From Massospora cicadina (lineage: Eukaryota > Entomophthoromycota > Entomophthoromycetes > Entomophthorales > Entomophthoraceae), in contig JAKSZP010008012.1 of NCBI GenBank assembly GCA_022478985.1, positions 116,414 through 180,413 on the forward strand: a stretch of 64,000 nucleotides of DNA, in the 5' to 3' direction. Position numbers and translations under genes: made by a program. This document shows, piece after piece, positions 24,115-34,849 of this stretch. The notes under the pieces were generated by a model that searched no databases, was not told where the DNA came from, and was given only the letters and a program-made list of their open reading frames with translations. Numbering within the stretch: position 1 is the first letter of the stretch; each line of letters starts with the position of its first letter.

Positions 24115-24638
24115 TGTTAGATTTTAGATGTTCTTAAGCTCTCTGGTGAGTTGGGCCTAAAAAACAACAAATAGGGGATTAAAAATACTTGTTATAATAA
24201 AGATAAATATATACTACTAACTAGAAAGCTTTTTTTCTATAGTTTTATTAGTTATCATGGGGGTAAGAAATGAACCCTCTTTATAAAGCTGATATTTAGT
24301 ATTTAGAGTTCAAGGCTTAAAGTTCAGATGGCTTAGTAACATCCAAATTGGGGGATATTAATATTTAATGAATTAAAACTCGGAAGCTTCACTTTGATAA
24401 GATGCATGATGGAGGGCAGGTAAAATAAGTTCATGAAGTACAGTTTTGATGGATTGCACCCAATTAGTGGGCTGAAAAGTTTAAACTTGGTTGGACACCC
24501 TCCAACCCTATAAAAGGGGCTGGGCTTCAATGCGTAAGTTGTACTAAAGTGGAAGTAGCCTGGAGAGGCGCTTCCAATGGACTTTCCAAATTTGGACAAC
24601 GTTTTAGTACAAGGGTCAAAGTTAACCATTTTCCTATT
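24115..24638 (-). repeat. 3' LTR of element B, truncated
   Basis: A direct repeat of 41227-41765. Shared blocks are TAAGCTCTCTGGTG, CTATAGTTTTATTAGTTAT, AGAAATGAACCCTCTTTATA, GATGGCTTAGTAACATC and TTTCCAAATTTGGACAACG. About 120 bp of the LTR start is missing where element E begins. A TATAAAA box near 24500 lies on the strand opposite to the B genes. Confidence 0.8.
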
Positions 24639-25166
24639 TGTCACGATTTCAATATTACTGGATGATAAGCTAGTGTTCTGGCAGATCGTAATTCAGATAT
24701 GATGTGAGCTCTGAGGGCGAAAAATAGGTTAGATCAATGTGAGGTGAATTGATCAAATCAATCAGGGTTCAGTAATCAAGGAAATTCCGTTGAAGCCACA
24801 ATGATTGAAAAAACTCTACATTGATAGCGGATAGAGATTGGATAAGCGAAGTGTGTCAAATACATTGAAGGATATTGAGGGTTAAAGGTTGAGTGGGAGA
24901 GAGAAGTCAGGGAGTTTTTTAGAAGAAGAGAAGAGAGGAAGAAAGAAAAAGGGAGTAGGAGTAAGTAAAGATTGAAAAGCAGAGAGGGTCTTCTGGTTGT
25001 ATCATATTAAACAAGTAGCGTAGCTGGGACAATTGCCTCATATTTTATAGTTTATTAAGTTTATTTGGGGGACCAACGATCTCCATATCGTTTGGCCGTT
25101 GCTCAGTGGGCTAAACCTGGTGCAACTCGTTCGGCGGAAACAAGCCATATCCACCAAAAGTTAACA
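24639..25166 (+). repeat. 5' LTR of element E
   Basis: Nearly identical to 30237-30766, ending CCAAAAGTTAACA. The first six bases may belong to the B LTR, because the strong match between the two E LTRs begins at GATTTCAATAT. Confidence 0.85.
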
Positions 25167-25167
25167 G

Positions 25168-25183
25168 TGGTGCTCACTACAGG
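25168..25183 (+). other. Primer binding site of element E
   Basis: TGGTGCTCACTACAGG one base after the 5' LTR. The TGG start fits pairing to a tRNA 3' CCA. Elements A and B carry close variants at the same place, which supports the call. The tRNA species was not identified. Confidence 0.7.
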
Positions 25184-25225
25184 GGGGCCCATTGATCTAC
25201 TATTAACAACTTCCTTATTGCACCT

Positions 25226-26267
25226 ATGGCGCAACCAGCTTGCTTTGATGTGGCACTACCCCTCATTTATCAAATAGTCTCTATATGAGGAGTTGAAGCT
25301 TGCTTTGGATACCTTACTCCAGGCGCAAAAAGTGCTTTTTCTTGAGAATGAAAATATCACTGAGCAGCTCAACCATGCCTTCCGCCAACTGCACCTAGTA
25401 GGTGACCACACCAACCAACTTGTCAATCTCTTGAGCATCATGACGGAGCGTCTAGACTGTGTAGAGTATAAATTAAACAAGGCTGTTAAGGAGGAAGAAA
25501 TATGCAGTCACAAGCTGCCCCATTTAACCGTGATGGTAACATAAATGGGTTTTTCAAGTGGTTTGAGTTTTCCATGGAGGTGGCCAATTGGAGGAAAGCT
25601 AAACTGTTGTTATTCGCGTTAGATGTTTCAAGCACTAATCAAGTTATATGTTATCTGAAAAATAGTACTGTAGCTTACCAAGAGGTCAAGGAGACTGTAA
25701 TCCGCCTGTTTGGGGGCAAAGCAAAAATGGCTCAGTGCAAAGCGAACTTTTTTTAACAATATCTTTTTTAAAAAGATGAGTCTTAAATACAGTTTTTGGA
25801 GCGGTTCACTAATGAGGCTAATGTGTTGTTGGGTGCGAATGTCTTATCTAATGAGGAGGTGGGCATAGCAATAGCGGCGGCTATCAAGCCCTATCGCAAA
25901 CTGCATAATGATATGGCATACACTCTTCAGGAAAATGTGGAGTTACTCAAAATCATCTATCATTTACACCATCTATCCATCACCTTTAGTGCTCCCAACG
26001 TGGAGCGGAAAGATCCTGCATCTGCCACAAAAATCTGCTAAACAAAGGACCCCAACAATATGGGGGCAATTCGTGGGTTACTCCTCAGTCACTTAACTCA
26101 TGGGCGGGTCCTTTCCATACCTATTACAATTAATCCGCTTATTTTTGGGCCCAAAATAAACTATGGTTTAATAGTAGACTTGGTCTTCTGAGGTGATTCA
26201 GAGATGAGTGCTGGTCCCAATTGTTTGTTTCTCATGTGGCCAAACAGGCCATTATGCGATTAGTTAT
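25226..26267 (+). pseudogene. gag: Element E gag
   Basis: Gag forms the particle that packages element RNA. Start ATG at 25226 (MAQPACFDVALPLIYQIV), then after a frameshift a long helical region (LYEELKLALDTLLQAQKVLF; TEQLNHAFRQLHLVGDHTNQ) predicted to be a coiled coil. Capsid-like sequence follows at about 25520-26040 (NGFFKWFEFSMEVANWRKAK; ERFTNEANVLLGANVL). A zinc knuckle reads CFSCGQTGHYAISY at 26226-26267, with the last Cys of CCHC changed to Tyr. At least three frame breaks. No collagen-like repeat is present, unlike L and M. Confidence 0.75.
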
Positions 26268-26733
26268 TAGGCCAAAACAAAGGTTCATTCAGTAAGTGTT
26301 ATCTCAAAGGAACAGGGAAAAGGGCAGGCGGTGTAGAGATGGTACGATCTGCTTCCGCTTATTCAAATTTCATTGTCCCTGATGCTTATTATGAGTCACT
26401 TTGTGTTGGCCTTGGGGTACACTCTGAGGATTTACTATATCAACAGATCTCTTACCATCTCTTGGCCTCAAGCAGAGGGAGAGACCCCAATAACACAGAC
26501 AAGGGGTTCCGCTGAGATGTGCATAAGCCGTACACCTGTAAAATCCTTGAGCAGAATGGTATGGTCAATGGTGAACCCTCACCATATGTCGCAGCTCTGG
26601 AGGGGGTGGAGGTGGCGATTCCTGTAGAAAAGATTTCCTAGTAATATCCTCATGTTGGGGCTGGTATGCTCAATTTTCTGAATAATCAAACACCCTTAGA
26701 TGTTTATGTACAGCCACCTAGGGTTCTTCTTAT

Positions 26734-27117
26734 TTGAAATGTACATATTGTGACACATTCGTACAAAATACCAAAATCCAGGTGATCATCAATACAGGTG
26801 CTCCTGTCAATATAATATCCACCAAGATTATGGCTAAGCTTCCTCTGAAGCCAGATGTGGACCACCAAGTATTTTATGGGACTGTGGGGGCACAGAGTAC
26901 AGTGTCAGAAGGCGCATATAGCTCATTGCCTTTGAAGTTTGAGTCAGCCAGCGCATCTGCTCCAGCTTTGGAGTTGTCTAATGACTGCTATAACATGTTG
27001 ATTGGTGCTGCATTTATGCGGCGCTTTGGGGCTATAGTTAATATGGCAGATGAAACCATCAGTATCCTGGGACAACGGAACCCTAATCTATTCTACTTCC
27101 AGCGGAGTCCCAGATGA
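26734..27117 (+). pseudogene. Element E protease
   Basis: Retropepsin-like aspartic protease that would cut Gag-Pol. The frame is open for 127 codons. The active-site loop reads VIINTGAPVNIIS, so the catalytic Asp of DTG is Asn (codon AAT after a C, as expected from deamination of a CpG). A second hydrophobic motif is MLIGAAFMRRF. Despite the intact frame, the missing Asp means no activity. Confidence 0.75.
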
Positions 27118-27246
27118 CCCAATCCACTCTAGTCAAATTAATCTCTCCTAAAGCGATGATTTGATTCTTGTAAGATATCAGCAGATGAAGTGAAGGACTC
27201 AAACGCTTCCAAACCATATTTACATGACAAAGGGATTTTGGTATGA

Positions 27247-27525
27247 GCCACAAATGCTTTGACTATCCCATCTGGGCATCAAGTCATAATTGGGACAGAG
27301 CTCAAAATTGATATACCGGGAGGTATGTGCGGAGAGGTTTTGAGGCTCTATCAATAATCGCAGCTTGAACCTCATGTGGATCTTGGGTTACTGTTATCAG
27401 GGAAGGAGAAAGTGAAGGTGTTGGTAGCGAATCTGCAGAAGGAGGTGATGAAGGTTCAGCAGCACCAATTGGTGGTTTACCTGCGCCTGATCCCTCTTGA
27501 TAAGGTCCATCAGATACACAACTTT
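27247..27525 (+). pseudogene. Element E dUTPase domain
   Basis: Reads TIPSGHQVIIGTELKIDIPG, GMCGEVLRLYQ, a stop, then VDLGLLLSGKEKVKVLVAN and KVQQHQLVVYLRLIPLDKV. These match the order of the trimeric dUTPase motifs (IP..G strand, P-G turn, GE-V-VLL-N, final hydrophobic strand). The QHQ(L/I)V string recurs in the element I domain. It sits between protease and RT. One stop and shifts show it is dead. Confidence 0.7.
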
Positions 27526-27589
27526 AGCTCTTGGGAAGATCTTTGATTGCCTTTAAAAACCACCTTCAGCATAATGACTGTGGTTCCAT

Positions 27590-28526
27590 GGGAGGCGCTA
27601 ACTGGTCTATCAGAGAATCAGAAAGACAGGGTGATGGATCTGTTTAAGAAGTTTACAGCATTTTTGCAACTGATGATCATGACTTGGGTTGCACTCACGG
27701 GGTTGTGCATCAGGTGAACACGGGAGACCACCCCCTATCAGGTCATGACCTATCCATTGCTCAAAGGCAGTGGAAGAAATTGTATCTGCAGAAATAGATA
27801 CATTGGTGGAATAGGGAATTTTGGAGCCATCAAAAGAGTCCCTGGGCATCCCCCAGTGCTTTTGTCAAAAAAAGATGGCTCCAATTGAGTAGTAATTGAT
27901 TACTTGAAGCTTAACTGAATTAGAAAGATAATTTGTACCCACTTCCACAAATCAATGATGCTTTAGATAGTTTAGGCGAGGCCAAGTATTTCTCTGCTAT
28001 GGACTTGATATTGGGGTACTGGCAGATCAAGTTGCCAGCAGCGGAACAAGAAAAGTGCGCAATAATCACCTCAAAAGTTTTGTTCCAGCCTACACGTATG
28101 CCACAGGGTTTGTGCAATGCCCCCGCTACGTTCCAGCGGGCTATGGACAGTATTTTGGGTGACCTAAAGCTGTCTTGCGTTCTTGTCTACCTTGACAATA
28201 TCAACGTATTTTTGTGGACGTTCATAGAGCATAATGGACATCTAGAGCAAGTGTTCCGCCGCCTTGCTGATGCTAATATCAAGATTAAGCCCCAAAAGTG
28301 CCACTTTTTCAAGGAACAGTTGGAATACCTCGGCTTTGTGGTAGACTCCAAAGGGCTTAGTCCTCATCTGGCCAAGGTGGTTGCCATCTGCAAGATGATT
28401 CAGCCAAGTAATAAGCGGGATATCCAAGTGTTCTTGGAGATGGTCATTTACTACTGGCAGTTCATTCCTAACATTAGCTATATTGGGGCTCCACTATTTG
28501 AGCTATCAAGAAAAATGTTGCCTTAA
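27590..28526 (+). pseudogene. Element E reverse transcriptase
   Basis: The lead-in reads DLFKKFTAFFA, then DDHDLGCTHGVVHQVNTGD across a shift. The main frame 27933-28526 holds YPLPQINDALDSLGEAKYFS, AMDL with the first catalytic Asp, PQGLCNAPATFQRAMDSI, the palm motif VYLDNINVF and the thumb LEYLGFVVDSKGLSP. The usual YLDD is YLDN, a loss of one catalytic Asp. The 197-codon open frame is one of the longest in the window. Confidence 0.85.
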
Positions 28527-28559
28527 ACTGGACGGATCAATGTCAAACCTCTTTTTATG

Positions 28560-28990
28560 TATTATGATTTGCGTTGGCTAGCGCGCCTGTTTAGCAATAC
28601 CCCAATTTTGAAAAAGAAGTTTTTAGTGCAAATTGATGCTTTGCTTTCCGCTGTAAGGGCTGTGTTATCCCAAAAAACGATGACGGTGTGGAGCACCCCA
28701 TTGCATATTGTAGCCTCAGTTTAACCAGCCCTGAACGGAATTACACCATGACCAAGTGAGAGTGTTTAGCAGTAATCTATGCATATAAATAGTTTTGGGT
28801 CACCTCCACAGGGTGAAATTCAAAGTGGTAACAGATCATGCCTCCTTGCGCTGGCTACAGAATCTGTGGGAACCTGAAGGGCGGCTTGCACAATGGGCTT
28901 TGAAGCTCCAAGAGTATGATTTTGAGATCATGCATTGACCAGGGGCGAATCATCAGAATGCGGACTGTTTTTCCAATTACCCACATCACC
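28560..28990 (+). pseudogene. Element E RNase H
   Basis: RNase H removes the RNA strand during cDNA synthesis. Fragments read VQIDALLSAVRAVLSQK (first Asp), HPIAYCSLSLTSPERNYT, then ECLAVIYAYK with the Glu, and the VTDHASLRWLQNLWEPEGR region near 28830-28880. Stops and shifts interrupt it. Confidence 0.7.
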
Positions 28991-29135
28991 ATTTCAGCGG
29001 ATGTAGCAGATATAATGTACAAAGATGATTGTGAGCAAATATCACAATAAGCTTCTGCCCGTGATCAAAGTGTTAGATGGGCTTAGGCAGGATACCTTCT
29101 TGTGAAACAGGGAATTATATAAGTGGATTGGGGAA

Positions 29136-30207
29136 TTGACGCTGAGTTTCCCAAAACCCTCTGCCAGGCCTGCAATAATTATGGATGTTCATAGAGTGGT
29201 AAGTCATGGAGGGTTGAAAAAGACGCTGGAGTTCTTGCAACCCCACTACTATTGGGAGAGTATGCACTATGATGTGCCTGAGACGGTTGGTTGTTGCCAT
29301 CAGTGCCAAGTGAAGAAACCATTCCACCAAAAGACCACATACCAGCTAGCCAAGCCTCATTTCACATGGCATACTGTTTCATTAGACGTGGTGGGGCCTC
29401 TGCTGACTGGCGTGAACTGCTCCAAATATATAATAGTTGACTTTGACCATTTGACAAGAAGGGTGAAAGCAAGAGCTATCAAGGATTTGGGGCTGTCACT
29501 ACCGCCAAGTTCGTCCTGGAGTGTGTCATACAGCTCCATGGTTGTCCATAATTTATTTTAACAGACAATGGGACCAATTTCACATCACATATATTGGCCA
29601 AGTTTAACGAGCTCATGGCAATCTGCAGGGTATAAACTACCCCCTACCACCTTGAATCTAACAATATGGTGGAATGGGTCAGTGGGACCTTGGTAAATAT
29701 TCTATAAAAGCTTGTAAATGAGCTGCTGTCAGACTGGAGCACCCTTTTATCCACCTCTGTCTTTGCGTACAATATCATCTACCACTCAGCTACTGGTAAG
29801 AGTTTATTCCAATTGCTCTATGGATGTCATCCAGCGCTGCCTACATTTCAATACTCCTGTGTGGTGGATACCGGCAGAGTCGAGCCCCACCGCTATTTAT
29901 CTACCTTAACAGACAAACTGATTAAACTCCAAACCAAGGCATATTCCACTAGTCTTGCCAAGAAACATGGGATCATGCAGCTGACCAAAGTAGATGCAGC
30001 AGACTTCTACAGTTTGGGTTAGGGGAATTGGTCCTGTTTCATGATTAACATGGGTTTGGAAGAAGGAACAAGCTTACCAGTATATGGAGCGGACCATTTG
30101 AGATCATCGAGAAGACTGGGGCTGATGCCTACACCATTAAGGAACCTGTGGGTGGTCAGATAATAAACTGAGTACACACAAAGTTCCTTTGGCCCTATAA
30201 GCAATAG
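29136..30207 (+). pseudogene. Element E integrase
   Basis: HHCC domain HRVVSHGGLKKTLEF then CCHQCQVKK (29190-29320). In the core all three catalytic positions are readable: VSLDVVGPL near 29380, TDNGTNF near 29562, and NNMVEWV near 29655. The C-terminal domain reads IWSGPFEIIEKTG near 30080 and ends VHTKFLWPYK near 30200. There is no chromodomain. Several stops and frameshifts. The polypurine tract follows. Confidence 0.8.
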
Positions 30208-30224
30208 GCGCTTATCATCCAGTC

Positions 30225-30236
30225 AAGGGAGGGTAA
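30225..30236 (+). other. Polypurine tract of element E
   Basis: AAGGGAGGGTAA directly before the 3' LTR, the position where plus-strand DNA synthesis is primed in LTR elements. Confidence 0.7.
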
Positions 30237-30766
30237 TGCTGAGATTTCAATATAACTGGATGTTAAGCTAGTGTTCTGGCAAATCGTGATTTAGATAAGA
30301 AGCGATCTCCAAGGGTGAGTAATAGGTTAGAGCAATATGAGGTGAATTGATCAAATCAATTAGGGTTCAGTAATCAAGGAAATTCTGTTGAAGCCTCAAT
30401 GATCAAACGAACTCTACATTGATAGTGAATAGAGATTGACTAAGCAAAATGTGTTAAATCTGTTGAAGAATACCAAGGGCTAAGGATTGAGTGGGAGAGA
30501 GAAGTCAGGGAGGTTTTTAGAAGAAGAGAAGAGAGGAAGAAAGAAAAAGGGAGTAGGAGTAAGTAAAGATTGAAAAGCAGAGAGGGTCTGCTAGTTGTAT
30601 CATATTAAATAAGTAGCGTAGCTGGGGCAATTGCCTCATATTTTATAAAGTTTATTACGTTTATTTGGGGGACCAATGATCTCCATATCATTTGGCCATT
30701 GCTCAGTGGGCTAAACCCGGTGCAACTTATTCCACGGAAACAAGCCATATCTGCCAAAAGTTAACA
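30237..30766 (+). repeat. 3' LTR of element E
   Basis: 530-bp direct repeat of 24639-25166, from TGCTGAGATTTCAATAT to GCCAAAAGTTAACA. Confidence 0.9.
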
Positions 30767-31045
30767 CTAAGTATAGAGATCAGGGTCTCATTTTCTCGTT
30801 CAACAGCAATAAAAAGGGATGAGTTATAGGTGGCTGATAAGAGTTGTATTGCTTCCATGGAGATGGCGAGGAGTTTTACCACACAGAAGTAGAATTTTCC
30901 CATTATCTCAAAGGAGGACATGAGGGAAACCATGTCGCGCAAAGATATATTGATGTAGGAAGGTGGCAGTGGCCTTAGAAGTCTGAGCGAGGAGAGACAC
31001 AGCTTCTACCCATTTAATGAAATGTTATATTACAGCCATGATATA
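30767..31045 (-). pseudogene. Element B integrase, second part
   Basis: Minus-strand continuation of the B integrase beyond the mariner: HFIKWVEAVSLLAQTSKATA near 31020-30960, then KLLAISMEAIQLLSATYNSS and VERENETLISIL near 30900-30790 (the YNP..NG.VER.N region with the catalytic Glu). A stop replaces the second residue of the expected DHF. The frame runs up to the 3' edge of element E, and the C-terminal domain is missing. Confidence 0.8.
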
Positions 31046-31063
31046 CACAGTGCATTCAAAAAG

Positions 31064-31079
31064 TTCTGGAACTAACGTT
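31064..31079. repeat. Target duplication of the LINE, 3' side
   Basis: TTCTGGAACTAACGTT, matching TTCTGGGACTAACGTT at 36384-36399 with one mismatch. Both lie inside the mariner terminal repeat. Confidence 0.8.
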
Positions 31080-31119
31080 ATTTTTTAATTTATTGTGGGG
31101 AAGGCTGACTATGGGACAG

Positions 31120-34100
31120 ACACTTCTGAATATGACTCAGAAGAGACAAAACTTAGTACCAGGGAAGGCACCCTAGAGAAGCGATGCTATCTATTGTTGC
31201 CAGCGGGAACTCCACTTGTGGGGAGGGGGAGGGAACGTGTGGAGGGGCCGTAGCCACAATGGAACACGTGTGGAGAAAGGGGTCTGATTTGATGAACTAG
31301 ACTTGGAACCAGGAGGAGACCAGCTGTTGGCGACGCGGTGGGAGGTATCCAAACATCCACGCTTGAAAGTGGTCCACCAGATGAGACCGGAATCTGTGGA
31401 CAGCTTCTGGGAGGGTGGGGGTGGAGCCTGCGATGGCATCTAAGACAATCGTGTGGATGGTCCACATGGCGATTGCAACCACCAGAGCATGGAGGGAGGG
31501 TGGAAGGGATGAGGCCATTGATAGAGCAAACATATCTCTTGATAGACTGAAGGGATGCGTTTGATCCTGGCCCAGCAGACGTTGAACTTCGCGCCATATC
31601 ACTTTAGAGGTAGGGCACTTCTCCAGGCGGTAGAACAGCGTTCCATACTGGCCACACACGACAAAGGATGAGTGTAAAGCGTTAGAGCGCTCAGCTGTAC
31701 GATACACCCGCCTCAGGCAGTGCCACACATGGGAGCGGATTTGAGGCTGCAACAGGGGATGGTGAGCGTATTTCCAGATAGTTTTTTGGGTCTCAATGGA
31801 GTAAGGGATGTCCATCATGTCCAGGTAGTCCACTCTGGATAGGACATGGGGCCGAATGGGGATCACGCCATCATGGATGGGTAGCCCCTGTACCTTTTGT
31901 GTGAACTGAGGAGAGGGGCGGCCTCTTCAGGTTGTATGTCCGCTAATGCAAATTCTCCACTCAGCGCTCCACATGGAGAGTAGGATTCATTTGTAGTGGG
32001 TTTTAGTCCTGTGAGGAACTATGGTCGATGGGTGTGATGCGAGGTATTTCATCAGGGAGTGGGGGTTCGATGGATTGTTGAGGCCCAAGGCGCGGGAGAA
32101 GTTGGAGCGGGCTGCGCGGGACCAGTGTTGGGAGGGGAGTGTAGGGGCGGTGACGGCCACAATCCAGGTGCCCAGGATCTTGGCAGCATGGGCTTTGAAG
32201 TCAAGCAGGCCCATGCCAACATGATGATGAGGGCCAAACATGACCTCTAGCCATACTGGTGGAGGGCGGCCTGACCAAAGCCATCCTTGCAGCAAGGCAT
32301 ACAAGGATTTGAAGAAGCTTGGGGAGAAGGGGATGGCGTGGGCTCTGAACCAGACTTTGGAGAGGAGCATAGAGTTGGCTAAAACAACCCTGCCACTAAG
32401 GGAAGTAGGGTGGGCTCTGAGAGAGGCGATTCGCTTTGTCACGTTGTGCAGAATACGGCACTCCATTACTGCTGATGCGTATCCTCCTGCCTCCATCCAC
32501 ACGCCCAGATGGCGTACCGGTCCTATGATAGGGAGTGGCACAAAGGGGAGCATCAGTGGGGCGGTGTGTGTTGAGCTGGTAGGGTGAGGACGTGGGCGAG
32601 CAGATGGGCCAGGTTGGGAACTAATTGCTGGGGCCCAGCAGTTCTGAAACCGACCAAGGAGGATGATTTCGGTTTTGGAAGCGTTCAGTGCCGCGTTACT
32701 TACCCGGGAATACTCCTGAATGAGAGCTTCAAGCGCGCGTGCATCTTGATTATTAGACACCCCAACCACGCAATCATCTGCGAATGCCATTATCTTGACT
32801 GGGGCTTGGCCTGGCACATGGACCCCATTAAGTTAGGCATTCACATTTTGTAGTAGTGGGTCAAGGCTGAAGTTGTATAAGAGTGGGCTGAGGGGGTCCC
32901 CTTGTCACAAGCCCCTTTGAGGGCGGACTAATTCTGTTAGGAAGCCAGGGCCACGTACTGCCATTGTTGCAGATTCTGTGAGCAGCATCACCCAGTTGAT
33001 GAAGCGAGGGGGTAAGCGGAATTATTTGAGGCAGGCCCTGAGGTATTCCCAGTCTACTCTATCATAGGCCTTCTGTTGGTCTAAGAATACAAGTGCCCCA
33101 GAGGCTGTGGACTGACATGCATTAGCCACAGAGTGCACGTTGTCCCAAATCGACCTTCTGGGTATGAAACCGAATTGTTCTGGAGAGATGGTGGCAGATG
33201 CTACAGTCCCTAAACGGTTAGCCATGATTTTTGTTAAAATTTTAGTGTCTGTGTTTGTTAAAGAAATGGGGCGTCAGTTGGCTAAGTTAAGCTTATCCCC
33301 TTTCTTCTAGAGTGTGACAGTAAAGGCCTCATGTCCTCCTGGTAGGAGGCGCGTTTCCACCAGGCTTTGGTTAAGTGAGGCGAGCAGCAATGGGGATATA
33401 TATTTGAAATACTTTATGTAAAATTCTTATGGAATGCCATCTGGGCCTGGGCATTTTCAGTTTGGTGCACCGCGAATGGCTGTCCATAATTCGTTTGGAG
33501 TAATCAAATTTATTATTTCTGGGTATTGGAAAATGGTGCAGATGTGGGCTCATTCGAGAAATTCCACCAATTTGGCTAGCTGAATTGGAATGGATTGGTA
33601 CAACTTGGAGCAATACTTTTGTGTTTTGATTGCCACTTTGGCTGGTGTATTCACAATGGAATCATCCGATCTTTGCACCTGTGTGCAGGCCACGCTCTGT
33701 CATGGTGCAAAATTTTTTTAAAGAAATGTGCGGTGCACTTGTTGCCTTTTGTGATGCGTTTGGCCCTGTAATGAACACAAACCCAATGTTTGTGTTGCCT
33801 TTTGAGTGCGTTGAGGTGGGCGGCTGCCTCCGCCCACTTCCAGCCCCATGCAGAGCTGTATCCTGTAGCTGGGATATTAGACTCCAGGTGTGCCAACTCT
33901 GCCAGCGCGTGCAAAATGACCGCTGATGTGGCTCATGAGCGTCTGGAGGAGTGATGGCGAGAGTGGCAGATGGTGTCATCTTTGAAAGTTGCCCATGTGG
34001 AAATGGGGTCTGCACAAAAAGGTGCAACAAACTCTTTTGCCAAAGTTGCCGCTTCCACCCACGTGGAAAATCCTGGCAACGTGAGCTCGGAGGGGCGGAT

Positions 34101-34843
34101 TTTGCACCAATGTGGGGCCTTAGCAGCTGTGACAGGTAGGTGGTAGGTTAATGAGACCAGTCGATGGTTGGAGAATTCCATTATGTTGTTTTGAAGTGGG
34201 AGATGTGGGGTTGTAATTTCGCCAGCATTAAGATAAAGTTGATGTGGGTCATGGACCTTAATTGACCATTGTGGACATGGGGACGCATCATGTTTTTGAG
34301 CAGTGGGGCATATCATAGCAGTGCATCCATTAAACCTAGGGTGGCCTTTAGAACGCGCAGTTCTACGTGACCCTGGGGGGCGTACGGTGAGGAAGGCCAC
34401 CAGTTTGTTGGTGTGTTTAGCCAACAGTTCATGTCGCCAACTATGAAAGGGTCTGGGGGTAGCGGGAGGGATTTGACTGATGAGAAAAATTCCTGATGCT
34501 CACGTGCACCATTTGGGGCATAGATGTTGACGATTAAGTGCGCTACGTTGGCCCACGAGAAAGTGACAATGAGAACTTGGCCATTAAGGAATGTTTCTGA
34601 CAACAAAAATTTGAAAAAATTATTTTTCCAAATTAGTACCCCACAGTGCTTTGACCAAAAGGATAGGGATGGGAGGAGCATTGTTTTCCAAGCTTCCTTG
34701 GAACCTCATGGACAGTGGGACTCCTGGATGGCCAGGATATCCATGGGTAAATTGTGTTTTAAAAAACTCAGTTTTCTAGCACAGGACGGGGAAGCCTTGA
34801 GTCCGGCAATATTCAATGTCCCTAAAGTGAAGGTTTCCCCCAT
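31120..34843 (-). pseudogene. LINE ORF2: endonuclease, reverse transcriptase, zinc finger
   Basis: Makes the target nick and copies the RNA onto it. Start ATG at 34843. The APE-type endonuclease shows TLNIAGLKAS, AIQESHCP, IVNIYAPNG, VGDMNCWLN, and SNHRLVSLTY where SDH is expected. RT shows EQFGFIPRRS, FLDQQKAYDRVDWEYL, a stop inside the GLRQGDPLSP motif (32905-32907), and an intact FADD near 32775. The C-terminal region has HVWHCLRRVYRTAERS and CGQYGTLFYRLEKCP, a CCHC-like finger. The frame 32817-31987 is open for 276 codons. Two stops are TGA where CGA is expected. Confidence 0.9.
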
Positions 34844-34849
34844 CGCACC

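Larger units (their letters stand above)
24639..30766 (+). mobile_element. Element E: near-complete dUTPase-bearing Ty3 retrotransposon
   Basis: 6.1 kb, with LTRs 24639-25166 (528 bp) and 30237-30766 (530 bp), PBS at 25168, polypurine tract just before 30237, and gag, protease, dUTPase, RT, RNase H and integrase in order. All genes carry stops or shifts, so it is inactive. The two LTRs differ modestly, which makes it younger than the elements around it. The flanks (ctatt left, ctaag right) do not form a clear target duplication, and part of B is missing next to the left end. Confidence 0.85.

Noticed and set aside
28180..28210. YLDN as a genuine lineage-specific RT active site
   Set aside because: It occurs in three elements, but each change sits on a CpG and all copies carry other inactivating damage, so recurrent deamination is the simpler reading. 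A family consensus would decide.
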